This document shows positions 8,060 to 14,188 of a stretch of 34,044 nucleotides of DNA, piece by piece. Position 1 is the stretch's first letter; every line of letters begins with the position of its first letter. Source of the DNA: Bacteroidota bacterium (GTDB lineage: Bacteria; Bacteroidota; Bacteroidia; Chitinophagales; Chitinophagaceae); NCBI GenBank assembly GCA_005789565.1, contig SXXL01000077.1, forward strand, positions 1 to 34,044. Reading direction: 5' to 3'. The notes beneath the pieces are model-generated. The model made no database searches. It saw only the letters and a list, made by a program, of their open reading frames with translations, and was not told where the DNA came from. A program made the translations under genes and the position numbers.

Positions 8060-9250
8060 TTATTGAACGGATTGGAGGACTCCCTCCATTCTTTTTACGA
8101 AGTACAGTTTTTTATTCTCGTGGTAGTCGACCGGACCAGTTGGAGCATTCCGAACCGGTCTCCAATCCATTTCAGCGAATAATAATTTTCTTTTTCCCGG
8201 CAGCCGGGAGGCGAGTTCGTTACCCTGGGCAATCAGGAGCGGATGCAACAGCCAGGCCAACTCATAGCCCCGTAGATACAGGTCGCTGATCTTTCCATAG
8301 TTGATGTTCTGAAAGCGCTGCTGAAGCCATTTGCTCAGCGGGTCTGTTTTGGGATAGTAAAACGGGGTGGGGATCGTTACTTCCAGGTTTCGATATCGAT
8401 TGGTGGTGAACTCGCGGACATTTTCCCAAGTCGATAATCCCATCAACTCGATCGAGTATCCGCCCGTTCGCAGCTCGGCGGCAGCCGTTGCCAGGTTGCG
8501 GGCAAACCGTTCGTCGAGGCTGGCGCCCACCAGCAGCACCTTTTGATTGGTGTCCAGGTCTGCGTTGAGTTCAGCAGGGGCGATCGTATCGGTCGTTTCG
8601 AGGATAGTATACGTGAGGGGCACGCCGGGCGTACGTCGTCCGTATTGTTCCCAGTAGTTCAGGATCCTGTCCTCCATGCTCCCTTTTTTCCGCACCAGCA
8701 GAATGCGGTGTAGCGGATAATTTTTTTGTATGTGCTGATAGATGCCCTCGCATTGTGTTTCCAGCGTGGTGTTGCACATAAAATAAAAAGGATTCTCCGT
8801 GATGCCGCCGTCGTTGGGCAGGTTTAGGTTGAGCACGGGAATTTGGTATCGTTTGGCATACTCCGCGATCTGTCGGCTTTCGGCGGCGTTGCCGAATAGC
8901 AACCAGACCATCGCTTGTTTGAGGGGGTTGCTCTCCAGGAGCGAGGGAAGCGATAGGTTGGCTGCCCGGGTGTCGATCACGGTCACCTCCAGCTGTCCCG
9001 GCCGGGCTTTGAGGGAGTCCAGTGCTTGTTCAAACCCTTGGTAGAATTCAAGGGGACCACTCACGAATCGGGGAAATTCACCTTTGTTGTACCGATACTC
9101 TTGTTTTTCGTTGAAAACGCTATCGAGGTACAACGGCAGGAACAGCACCACCTTTCCAGATTTTTCAGGATGGAATTGTGCAACGGATGGCAGGGTGAGC
9201 AGGCTCATCCAGCAGATGATCAACCAGCTGTTGCGTTGGATTATTCCCAT
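8060..9250 (-). CDS. Secreted periplasmic-binding-protein-like (type I fold) protein
   Basis: A 396-aa protein with a signal peptide (about residues 1-24, ending LPSVAQ). The body resembles the type I periplasmic-binding fold of branched-chain amino-acid receptors: [12 protein letters not shown] strand, GFEQALDSL helix, [64 protein letters not shown], and [11 protein letters not shown]. Related Bacteroidota proteins often carry N-terminal LysM peptidoglycan-binding domains; none is present here. No permease or ATPase gene is adjacent, so an import role is doubtful; sensing or a cell-wall role is possible. Its ATG overlaps the guaA 3' end by 10 bases, implying cotranscription with guaA. Confidence 0.75.
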   Translation of the reverse strand: MGIIQRNSWLIICWMSLLTLPSVAQFHPEKSGKVVLFLPLYLDSVFNEKQEYRYNKGEFPRFVSGPLEFYQGFEQALDSLKARPGQLEVTVIDTRAANLSLPSLLESNPLKQAMVWLLFGNAAESRQIAEYAKRYQIPVLNLNLPNDGGITENPFYFMCNTTLETQCEGIYQHIQKNYPLHRILLVRKKGSMEDRILNYWEQYGRRTPGVPLTYTILETTDTIAPAELNADLDTNQKVLLVGASLDERFARNLATAAAELRTGGYSIELMGLSTWENVREFTTNRYRNLEVTIPTPFYYPKTDPLSKWLQQRFQNINYGKISDLYLRGYELAWLLHPLLIAQGNELASRLPGKRKLLFAEMDWRPVRNAPTGPVDYHENKKLYFVKRMEGVLQSVQ

Positions 9251-10779
9251 TCGATGGTGGCCGGTGGTTTACTGCTAATATCGTACACAACGCGGTTGAT
9301 CCCGCGTACTTGGTTGATGATGGCATTGGAAACATCGGCGAGGAAGTCGTAGGGCAGGTGTGCCCAATCGGCGGTCATGCCATCTACACTGGTGACGGCA
9401 CGCAGGGCCACGGTGAATTCATAGGTACGCTCGTCGCCCATCACGCCTACGCTTTTGACGGGGAGCAGGATGGTGCCGGCTTGCCAAACCTGATCGTACA
9501 AATCGGCTTCTTTCAGGGCGTTGATATAAATATGATCGGCGCGTTGCAGCAGGGAAACTTTTTCTTCGGTCACTTCGCCCAAAATTCGGATGGCGAGTCC
9601 GGGTCCGGGGAACGGATGTCGGTCGATCAACGCGGAGGGGATACCCAATTCGCGGCCAACTTTTCTGACTTCGTCCTTGAACAGAAACCGAAGGGGCTCT
9701 ACCAATTCGAGGTGCAGGTGCTCGGGTAATCCGCCTACGTTGTGATGGGATTTGATGGTGGCGGAGGGTCCGTGAACGGAGACGCTTTCAATGACATCGG
9801 GATAGATGGTGCCTTGTCCGAGCAATCTCACCCCTTCAATTTTTTTAGCCTCCTCCTGAAATACGTCGATAAACAGTCGGCCGATGGTTTTCCGTTTGGT
9901 CTCCGGATCGGTTTGTTCCGCCAGTTCTCCGTAGAAGCGTTGCTTGGCATCGATGCCGGTGATGTGGAGTCCGAGTGACCGATAGGTCTCCATCACCTGA
10001 TCGAATTCCTGGTACCGCAGTACGCCGTTGTCTACAAAAATTCCATGTAGTTGATTGCCCACGGCGCGGTGGATCAGGGTTGCGGCCACGGTGGAATCGA
10101 CGCCGCCGCTGAGGGCCATGATCACTTTTCGGGAGCCGATCTGTTTTTTCAGATGGGCAACGGTATCGGAAATAAAATGGGCGGGTGTCCAGTTGCCGGC
10201 ACAACCGCAGATATCGACCAGAAAATTTTTGAGGAGCTGCTTGCCGTCCGTCGAGTGATACACCTCCGGATGAAACTGTACGCCGTAAATAGGGTGATGA
10301 TCGGCAGCGTTGCCGGATCGGAAGGCGGCCACGGGTATGCTTTCGGTATCGGCCAGCAGGGTAAAATCGGCCGGCAATTGTTGGATGCTGTCGCTGTGAC
10401 TCATCCACACCTGGGAAGAGGCCGGGATATTTTTCAGGATCGGATCGGGCGTGTGGGTTTGAAGAAAGGCCCGTCCGTATTCGCGTTTGTTACTCTTGGC
10501 TACGTGTCCCCCAAACTGTTTGGCCGTGAGTTGAGCTCCATAGCAGATGCCGAGCACAGGTCTTTTTTCTGCAAAGGCTCGAATGGCTACGGACGGCGCC
10601 TCGGGGTCGTTGACGGAACAAGGCGAACCGGAAAGAATGATGCCGCGCAGGTCGTCGGTGTAGGCGAAGGGTTGATGGTAGGGGATGATCTCACAGAAAA
10701 CATGGGCCTCCCGAACGGCGCGGGCAATGAGTTGGGTGTACTGGGATCCAAAATCGAGGATCAGAATCTTCTCCGTCAT
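9241..10779 (-). CDS. guaA: GMP synthase (glutamine-hydrolysing)
   Basis: Amidates XMP to GMP using glutamine and ATP in the cytoplasm. The 512-aa length is typical. Class I glutamine amidotransferase domain at residues 1-190: [14 protein letters not shown], nucleophile Cys in GICYGAQ, and His/Glu in [14 protein letters not shown] pyrophosphatase domain: [13 protein letters not shown]-terminal dimerisation domain: [15 protein letters not shown], ending KPPATIEWE. It heads a minus-strand operon that continues into the PBP-like and PdeM-like genes. A near-consensus promoter element (TAACTTAG) lies just before the start. Confidence 0.97.
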   Translation of the reverse strand: MTEKILILDFGSQYTQLIARAVREAHVFCEIIPYHQPFAYTDDLRGIILSGSPCSVNDPEAPSVAIRAFAEKRPVLGICYGAQLTAKQFGGHVAKSNKREYGRAFLQTHTPDPILKNIPASSQVWMSHSDSIQQLPADFTLLADTESIPVAAFRSGNAADHHPIYGVQFHPEVYHSTDGKQLLKNFLVDICGCAGNWTPAHFISDTVAHLKKQIGSRKVIMALSGGVDSTVAATLIHRAVGNQLHGIFVDNGVLRYQEFDQVMETYRSLGLHITGIDAKQRFYGELAEQTDPETKRKTIGRLFIDVFQEEAKKIEGVRLLGQGTIYPDVIESVSVHGPSATIKSHHNVGGLPEHLHLELVEPLRFLFKDEVRKVGRELGIPSALIDRHPFPGPGLAIRILGEVTEEKVSLLQRADHIYINALKEADLYDQVWQAGTILLPVKSVGVMGDERTYEFTVALRAVTSVDGMTADWAHLPYDFLADVSNAIINQVRGINRVVYDISSKPPATIEWE

Positions 10780-10785
10780 GCGGGG

Positions 10786-10793
10786 CTAAGTTA
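10786..10793 (-). promoter_or_regulatory. Weak promoter -7 element (TAACTTAG) for guaA
   Basis: One mismatch to TAnnTTTG on the minus strand, 6 nt before the guaA ATG (10779). The spacing equals that of the other ATG-proximal elements in the window, which is why it is listed despite the mismatch. Confidence 0.3.
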
Positions 10794-10819
10794 CTGAATG
10801 TGCGGATGGTCGTAGGGAT

Positions 10820-10850
10820 AAAAAAAATGTCCGACACTGTCGGACATTTT
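10820..10850 (-). terminator. Intrinsic terminator of the RRM protein gene
   Basis: Near-perfect palindrome: AAAATGTCCGAC (10824-10835) pairs with GTCGGACATTTT (10839-10850) around a 3-nt loop. On the minus strand it is followed by a run of eight T (A run 10820-10827). It lies directly after the RRM gene and before guaA, separating the two transcription units. Confidence 0.85.
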
Positions 10851-10874
10851 AAGATTGCTGTTTTGTAGGGGAGA

Positions 10875-11273
10875 TTAGTATCCGCCTTCGAAACCACCGC
10901 CGTCGTAGCTGTCGTTGCGGTTGTATCCGCCACCGCCACCACGGTTGTAGCCACCACCACCGCCGCCACCGCGACGGAATCCACCACCACCGCCGCCACC
11001 ATTAAAGGGGCGCTTCTTGTACTCACCTTCCGGCTTCGGACGGCTTTCGTTTACCACTACGTTACGACCATCGACGGCACTGCCGTTCATAGCAGCGATC
11101 GCGGCTTGCGCCTGCTCGTCATTGGCCATTTCCACAAATCCAAAGCCCTTGCTGCGGCCGGTGAATTTGTCCGTAATGATTTTGGCAGAAGTTACTTCGC
11201 CGTACTGGGCGAAAAGGTTAGCCAGGTCTGCGTCTTTCAGATTCCAGCTGAGGTTTCCAACATAAATGTTCAT
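10875..11273 (-). CDS. RRM-domain RNA-binding protein with glycine-rich tail
   Basis: A 132-aa cytoplasmic protein with one RNA recognition motif (residues 1-80). RNP2 is IYVGNLSW (3-10) and RNP1 is KGFGFVEM (42-49), with the aromatic residues for RNA stacking in place. A linker KPEGEYKKRPF leads to a Gly-rich tail with FRRGG and YNRGGG units and a C-terminal Tyr. This resembles the Rbp RNA chaperones of cyanobacteria and Bacteroidota, many of them cold-induced. The tail is low complexity and may promote condensation or weak RNA contacts. It is monocistronic, between its own promoter and a strong terminator. Confidence 0.93.
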   Translation of the reverse strand: MNIYVGNLSWNLKDADLANLFAQYGEVTSAKIITDKFTGRSKGFGFVEMANDEQAQAAIAAMNGSAVDGRNVVVNESRPKPEGEYKKRPFNGGGGGGGFRRGGGGGGGYNRGGGGGYNRNDSYDGGGFEGGY

Positions 11274-11375
11274 CGTGAGATGTTTTTAAATGATAGTGTC
11301 AACAGTAAACAACCCCGTGAACATGCCGAAAAAGCGAAGATTCAGGTCTGTGAAACTGAAAGAACACCGAAAGTA

Positions 11376-11382
11376 CAAAGTA
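11376..11382 (-). promoter_or_regulatory. Possible promoter element (TACTTTG) of the RRM protein gene
   Basis: TACTTTG on the minus strand, about 103 nt upstream of the ATG at 11273. It lacks one of the two spacer bases of TAnnTTTG, and no -33 box is evident. It would give a roughly 100-nt leader, as is common for cold-induced RNA chaperone genes. Confidence 0.3.
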
Positions 11383-11468
11383 ACACCTTTTTTGGGATGT
11401 GGAGAATTAATTTTTGTAAGGGGAAGGAACTGTGTAACTAACAGTATTTCAGTTAGTTGTGATAAGTA

Positions 11469-11550
11469 GTCCACTGTCCGACGACCGCTGTCCGCTGACT
11501 AGTCCAATATGGTCCACTGTCCGCCAACTAGTTAAATGTACAATGTCGAA
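11469..11550. repeat. Intergenic GTCCACTG/GTCCGCTG quasi-tandem repeat patch
   Basis: Degenerate 7-8-base units (GTCCACTG, GTCCGACG, ACCGCTGT, GTCCAATA, AATGTACAATGTCG). The 12-mer GTCCACTGTCCG is present at 11469-11480 and 11512-11523, and ACTAGT occurs twice. The pattern resembles the minus-strand reading of positions 97-280. Confidence 0.6.
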
Positions 11551-11559
11551 TGTAACCCC

Positions 11560-11591
11560 CTCATCTTCTCATCTTCTCATCTCCTCATCTG
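11560..11591. repeat. Tandem 8-mer repeat (CTCATCTT)x4
   Basis: Four consecutive 8-base units: CTCATCTT, CTCATCTT, CTCATCTC and CTCATCTG. They end 4 bases from the rplI stop codon (11596-11598), on the 3' side of the gene. Confidence 0.85.
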
Positions 11592-11595
11592 CAGC

Positions 11596-12042
11596 TTACT
11601 CAGCTACCAGCTCAAAGGATACCTCGGCGCTCTTCCCGTTTCCGAAATCAATGGTGGCCTGATAGGTTCCCATTTCTTTGACTTCTTCGGGGAGGGTGAT
11701 TCGGCGGCGGTCGATCTCGTATCCGCGTTGTTCGCGGATGGCCCGGCTGATCTGCAAAGCGGTAACGCTTCCGAAGATCTTTCCGGTGGTGCCGGATTTG
11801 ACGCCGATCTTCAGCGGACCTTCGTTCAGTTTAGCGATCACGCTGTTGATCTCGGCCAGCATCAGTTCCTCTTTCTTCCGTACTTGCTTCAGGCGCTCTT
11901 CCAGCTGCTTGAGGTTGCTGGGGCTGCACTCGACGGCGAGTTTGCGGGGGATGAGGAAATTGCGGGCGTATCCGTTCTTTACTTTGACGACTTCGTTGAC
12001 GCCGCCCAGGTTGTCGACGTCTTTGATCAGAATGATATCCAT
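11596..12042 (-). CDS. rplI: 50S ribosomal protein L9
   Basis: Structural protein of the large ribosomal subunit. The 148 aa from ATG 12042 begin MDIILIKDVDNLGGVNEVVKVKNGYARNFL, the diagnostic L9 N-terminal domain. A long connecting helix (residues 40-75, LKQLEERLKQVRKKEELM) and the C-terminal domain (KIFGSVTALQI, IDRRRITLPEEVKEMG) follow. An upstream ATG (12060) would add MHKNKH; the family N-terminus argues for 12042. Last gene of rpsF-rpsR-rplI, 66 bases after rpsR. Confidence 0.97.
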   Translation of the reverse strand: MDIILIKDVDNLGGVNEVVKVKNGYARNFLIPRKLAVECSPSNLKQLEERLKQVRKKEELMLAEINSVIAKLNEGPLKIGVKSGTTGKIFGSVTALQISRAIREQRGYEIDRRRITLPEEVKEMGTYQATIDFGNGKSAEVSFELVAE

Positions 12043-12108
12043 GTGTTTGTTTTTGTGCACCCAGTGAATGGACCACTGTCTTCTTCCAACAGAAGAGTTA
12101 GGATGCGG

Positions 12109-12372
12109 TTATTTCATTAGATCCGTTACGTAGGGCAGCAGGGCCATCTGACGGGCTTTCTTCACCGCGTCGGAGACTTTCCGCTGGTATTTCAGGCTGT
12201 TGCCGCTCAGTCGACGGGGCAACAACTTGCCTTGTTCGTTCAGGAATTTTTTCAGGAATTCGATGTCTTTGTAATCGACATACCGCATGCCGTATTTCTT
12301 GAATCGGCAGAATTTCTTGACCCGTTTGTCGGTCTTGATCGCGGTGAGGTATTTGATTTCGTTCTTTGCCAT
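12109..12372 (-). CDS. rpsR: 30S ribosomal protein S18
   Basis: Small-subunit protein that binds 16S rRNA as a heterodimer with S6. 87 aa; typical S18 features are [35 protein letters not shown] and the C-terminal [11 protein letters not shown]. It lies 3 bases after the rpsF stop, so the S6 and S18 partners are translated together. Confidence 0.97.
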   Translation of the reverse strand: MAKNEIKYLTAIKTDKRVKKFCRFKKYGMRYVDYKDIEFLKKFLNEQGKLLPRRLSGNSLKYQRKVSDAVKKARQMALLPYVTDLMK

Positions 12373-12375
12373 GGC

Positions 12376-12732
12376 TTAGCTCTCCATCATTTTTTCGGTT
12401 CCGGTCTTAACACCACTTCTCTTACGGGCATTGTACTCGACGGCGTATTTATCGAGTTTAGTGCAGAGGTGACGCAGCACGCTCTCGTCACGCAACAGCT
12501 GAATTTTCAGCCTTTCCATGGATTCGGCTGCCGCGGTAAATTCGATTACCCAGTACAGTCCGGTTGTCTTTTTTTGGATGGGATAAGCCAGAGCTTTGAG
12601 TCCCCACGCATTCTCAGCTACGACGGCACCGCCGTTGTCAACGACCAACTTGGCGAATTTCTTTTGCGCCACTTTGAAGTCGTCCTCGCTCAGAACCGGG
12701 GTGAAGATCACCATCAGTTCGTAATTGTTCAT
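12376..12732 (-). CDS. rpsF: 30S ribosomal protein S6
   Basis: Small-subunit protein, partner of S18. 118 aa; the N-terminus MNNYELMVIFTPVLSEDDF, the AENAWGLKALAYPIQKKTTGLYWVIEF block and LRDESVLRHL are typical. First gene of the rpsF-rpsR-rplI operon. It is preceded by an 82-nt leader that folds into a three-way junction and by a consensus -7 element. Confidence 0.97.
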   Translation of the reverse strand: MNNYELMVIFTPVLSEDDFKVAQKKFAKLVVDNGGAVVAENAWGLKALAYPIQKKTTGLYWVIEFTAAAESMERLKIQLLRDESVLRHLCTKLDKYAVEYNARKRSGVKTGTEKMMES

Positions 12733-12756
12733 ACCTGTTTAGGTTTATTCGGTTTT

Positions 12757-12810
12757 CCCAATGGACATTCCCGGAATCCCCGGGAAAGAATCTGCGAAAC
12801 CAGATTTGGG
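12757..12810 (-). promoter_or_regulatory. rpsF leader RNA, predicted three-way junction (candidate S6:S18 autoregulatory element)
   Basis: The leader contains three nested perfect pairings. An outer stem joins 12757-12761 to 12806-12810. One inner hairpin is 12768-12774 with 12780-12786 (7 bp, GC-rich, 5-nt loop). The other inner hairpin is 12789-12794 with 12801-12806 (6 bp, or 5 bp if the outer stem takes the shared base; 6-nt loop). The element lies between the promoter and the rpsF start. An S6:S18-binding leader motif upstream of rpsF has been described in many bacteria. Whether this structure is that motif or a Bacteroidota alternative is not resolved here. Confidence 0.55.
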
Positions 12811-12814
12811 GGAG

Positions 12815-12822
12815 CAAAAGTA
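12815..12822 (-). promoter_or_regulatory. Promoter -7 element (TACTTTTG) of the rpsF operon
   Basis: Exact TAnnTTTG match on the minus strand, 82 nt upstream of the rpsF ATG, immediately before the leader structure. The region where a -33 box would lie is occupied by the 9-mer repeat arm (from 12831), which supplies only ACTTTTC-like sequence. Confidence 0.6.
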
Positions 12823-12830
12823 GGGAAAAA

Positions 12831-12985
12831 AGTTTGAAGAGTTTGAAAAGTTTGAGGAGTTTAATGTGTTCATCTGATCGGCCTGAAAATCTATTACATC
12901 CTGTAAATCAAGTACTTAAAATTTAGGTCCGACTTGTTGTTCAACCACCTAAAACTTTTCAAACTTCTCAAACTTTTCAAACTTC
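12831..12985. repeat. Inverted pair of 9-mer tandem arrays (TTTGARRAG)
   Basis: Left arm 12831-12861 is three TTTGARRAG units (TTTGAAGAG, TTTGAAAAG, TTTGAGGAG). Right arm 12951-12985 is the reverse complement of a similar array (CTTTTCAAA, CTTCTCAAA, CTTTTCAAA). The arms are about 30 bases long and differ at about four positions, by purine or pyrimidine transitions. Roughly 89 bases separate them. The pair fills the gap between the EEP nuclease stop (12995) and the rpsF promoter. Confidence 0.8.
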
Positions 12986-12994
12986 CGTTCGGGG

Positions 12995-14056
12995 TCAGAA
13001 ACTCTTCTTGACCGACGTGGTCTCCTTGAGTAGTATCAGGTAGGTCGGGAAGTGGTCGCTGTACCCGCCCCGGTAGGTGAGGCCGTCCCAGGTGCGCATC
13101 GGGTAGCCTTTGTACCGGCCCCGGTTCTCAACCATGTATTCCTTATTAAAAATGCGGGCGGATTTGAGGAAAAATCCGGTTTGATTCTCGGGGAGCCAGG
13201 GCTGGGAGATCAGGATCTGGTCGAACAGTCCCCAAGCATCCTGATAGGCCAGGGTGCCGTATCCTTTCTTATACAGTTCGGTCCACGGGTTGTACATCCC
13301 GCCCCGCATCACTTCGTCCTTTTCTGACACGGCCCCGATCACCTGGGTGATGCTTTTATTGAAAGGGTCGTCGTTCAGGTCGCCCATCACCACCACCTTC
13401 GGAAATTTTTCAACCCGGGCAATGGAATCCATGTGCTGGCGACAAACTTGTGCCGCCGCCATCCGCCCCGGTTCACTTCTTTTTTCGCCCCCGCTTCGGC
13501 TGGGCCAGTGGTTGACGTAGAGATGGATATCCTCGCCGTCCCATTTCCCCTTCACCCACAGCACATCCCGCGTGTAGTAGGCATCCTTGCTTCCGGAGGG
13601 CAGCCGAACAAAAAGCTTGTTGCTTTTTTCCGGGGTAAAATATTTTGGGTTGTACAGAAGCCCCACATCGATGCCCCGGGCATCCGGTGAATTGTAATGA
13701 ATCACCTTGTATCCTCTTTTCACGATCAGCGGATGCCGCACCAGGTCTTCCAACACCCCGGCATTTTCGACCTCGGCGACGCCCAGGATACCAGGGCCGT
13801 CAGGACTGATCTCGGTGCCCATCTGTGAAATGACCGTAGCCAGCTTCGTGAGTTTATCTCGGTAGATCTCGCCGCTGTATCGACGCGGGCCATCGGGCGA
13901 AAACTCTTCATCATCGACCCCCGGGTCATTGATGGTATCAAATAAATTTTCCAGGTTGTAAAAGCCAACGATCGCCACTTTGTAGGATTTTGATTGAGCC
14001 AACAAAGGGGCCGTACAGCCCAACATCCAGAACCATAAAAGCAATATTTGACGCAT
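12995..14056 (-). CDS. Secreted endonuclease/exonuclease/phosphatase (EEP) family protein
   Basis: 353 aa with a signal peptide (1-20, ending LLAQ) and a complete EEP (DNase I-like) domain. Motifs: FYNLENLFD (32-40), EVEN with the metal-binding Glu (95-98), NHWPSRSGG with catalytic His183, GDLNDDP with Asp226 and Asn228, and SDHFP with Asp334/His335. These proteins hydrolyse phosphodiester or phosphate-ester bonds; DNA or RNA is the likeliest substrate given the FYNLENLFD subtype and the neighbours. No sorting domain follows the catalytic domain, so it is probably periplasmic. It is divergent from the TonB receptor (132 bp apart) and belongs with the locus to its right. A near-consensus TAACTTGC lies 4 nt before the ATG. 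Confidence 0.9.
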   Translation of the reverse strand: MRQILLLWFWMLGCTAPLLAQSKSYKVAIVGFYNLENLFDTINDPGVDDEEFSPDGPRRYSGEIYRDKLTKLATVISQMGTEISPDGPGILGVAEVENAGVLEDLVRHPLIVKRGYKVIHYNSPDARGIDVGLLYNPKYFTPEKSNKLFVRLPSGSKDAYYTRDVLWVKGKWDGEDIHLYVNHWPSRSGGEKRSEPGRMAAAQVCRQHMDSIARVEKFPKVVVMGDLNDDPFNKSITQVIGAVSEKDEVMRGGMYNPWTELYKKGYGTLAYQDAWGLFDQILISQPWLPENQTGFFLKSARIFNKEYMVENRGRYKGYPMRTWDGLTYRGGYSDHFPTYLILLKETTSVKKSF

Positions 14057-14157
14057 CGCGGCAAGTTAGGGATTCTGCGGATTACCGCTGCATTCACCTG
14101 AAATATGAAGGGATTGTTATGTGTATACTTTTTTATCGTCATCCATCGGAATCCTTG

Positions 14158-14164
14158 TACTTTG
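14158..14164 (+). promoter_or_regulatory. Possible promoter element (TACTTTG) of the TonB receptor operon
   Basis: TACTTTGC 24 nt upstream of the ATG at 14189. It lacks one of the spacer bases of TAnnTTTG but matches the form seen before the RRM gene. A T-rich run lies about 20 nt upstream. Confidence 0.35.
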
Positions 14165-14188
14165 CAGTCCTTCCAAAATCTGCTTACC

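Larger units (their letters stand above)
11274..11595. other. Intergenic region between the RRM gene and rplI
   Basis: No gene is seen in these 322 bases. They hold the RRM gene leader and promoter (near 11376-11382, minus strand). There is a 7-bp stem AACTAAC/GTTAGTT (11436-11442 and 11452-11458), a GTCC-type repeat patch (11469-11550), and four tandem 8-mers (11560-11591) just past the rplI stop. Confidence 0.7.

Noticed and set aside
10051-10797. A 248-codon plus-strand frame antisense to guaA
   Set aside because: guaA is unambiguous on the other strand; the antisense product resembles no family.
11436-11458. Hairpin AACTAAC/GTTAGTT as the rplI terminator
   Set aside because: The stem is only 7 AT-rich pairs with no T run after it on the minus strand; too weak to call.
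11560-11591. Possible CRISPR array from the tandem 8-mers
   Set aside because: Units are 8 bases without spacers; no cas gene is in the window.
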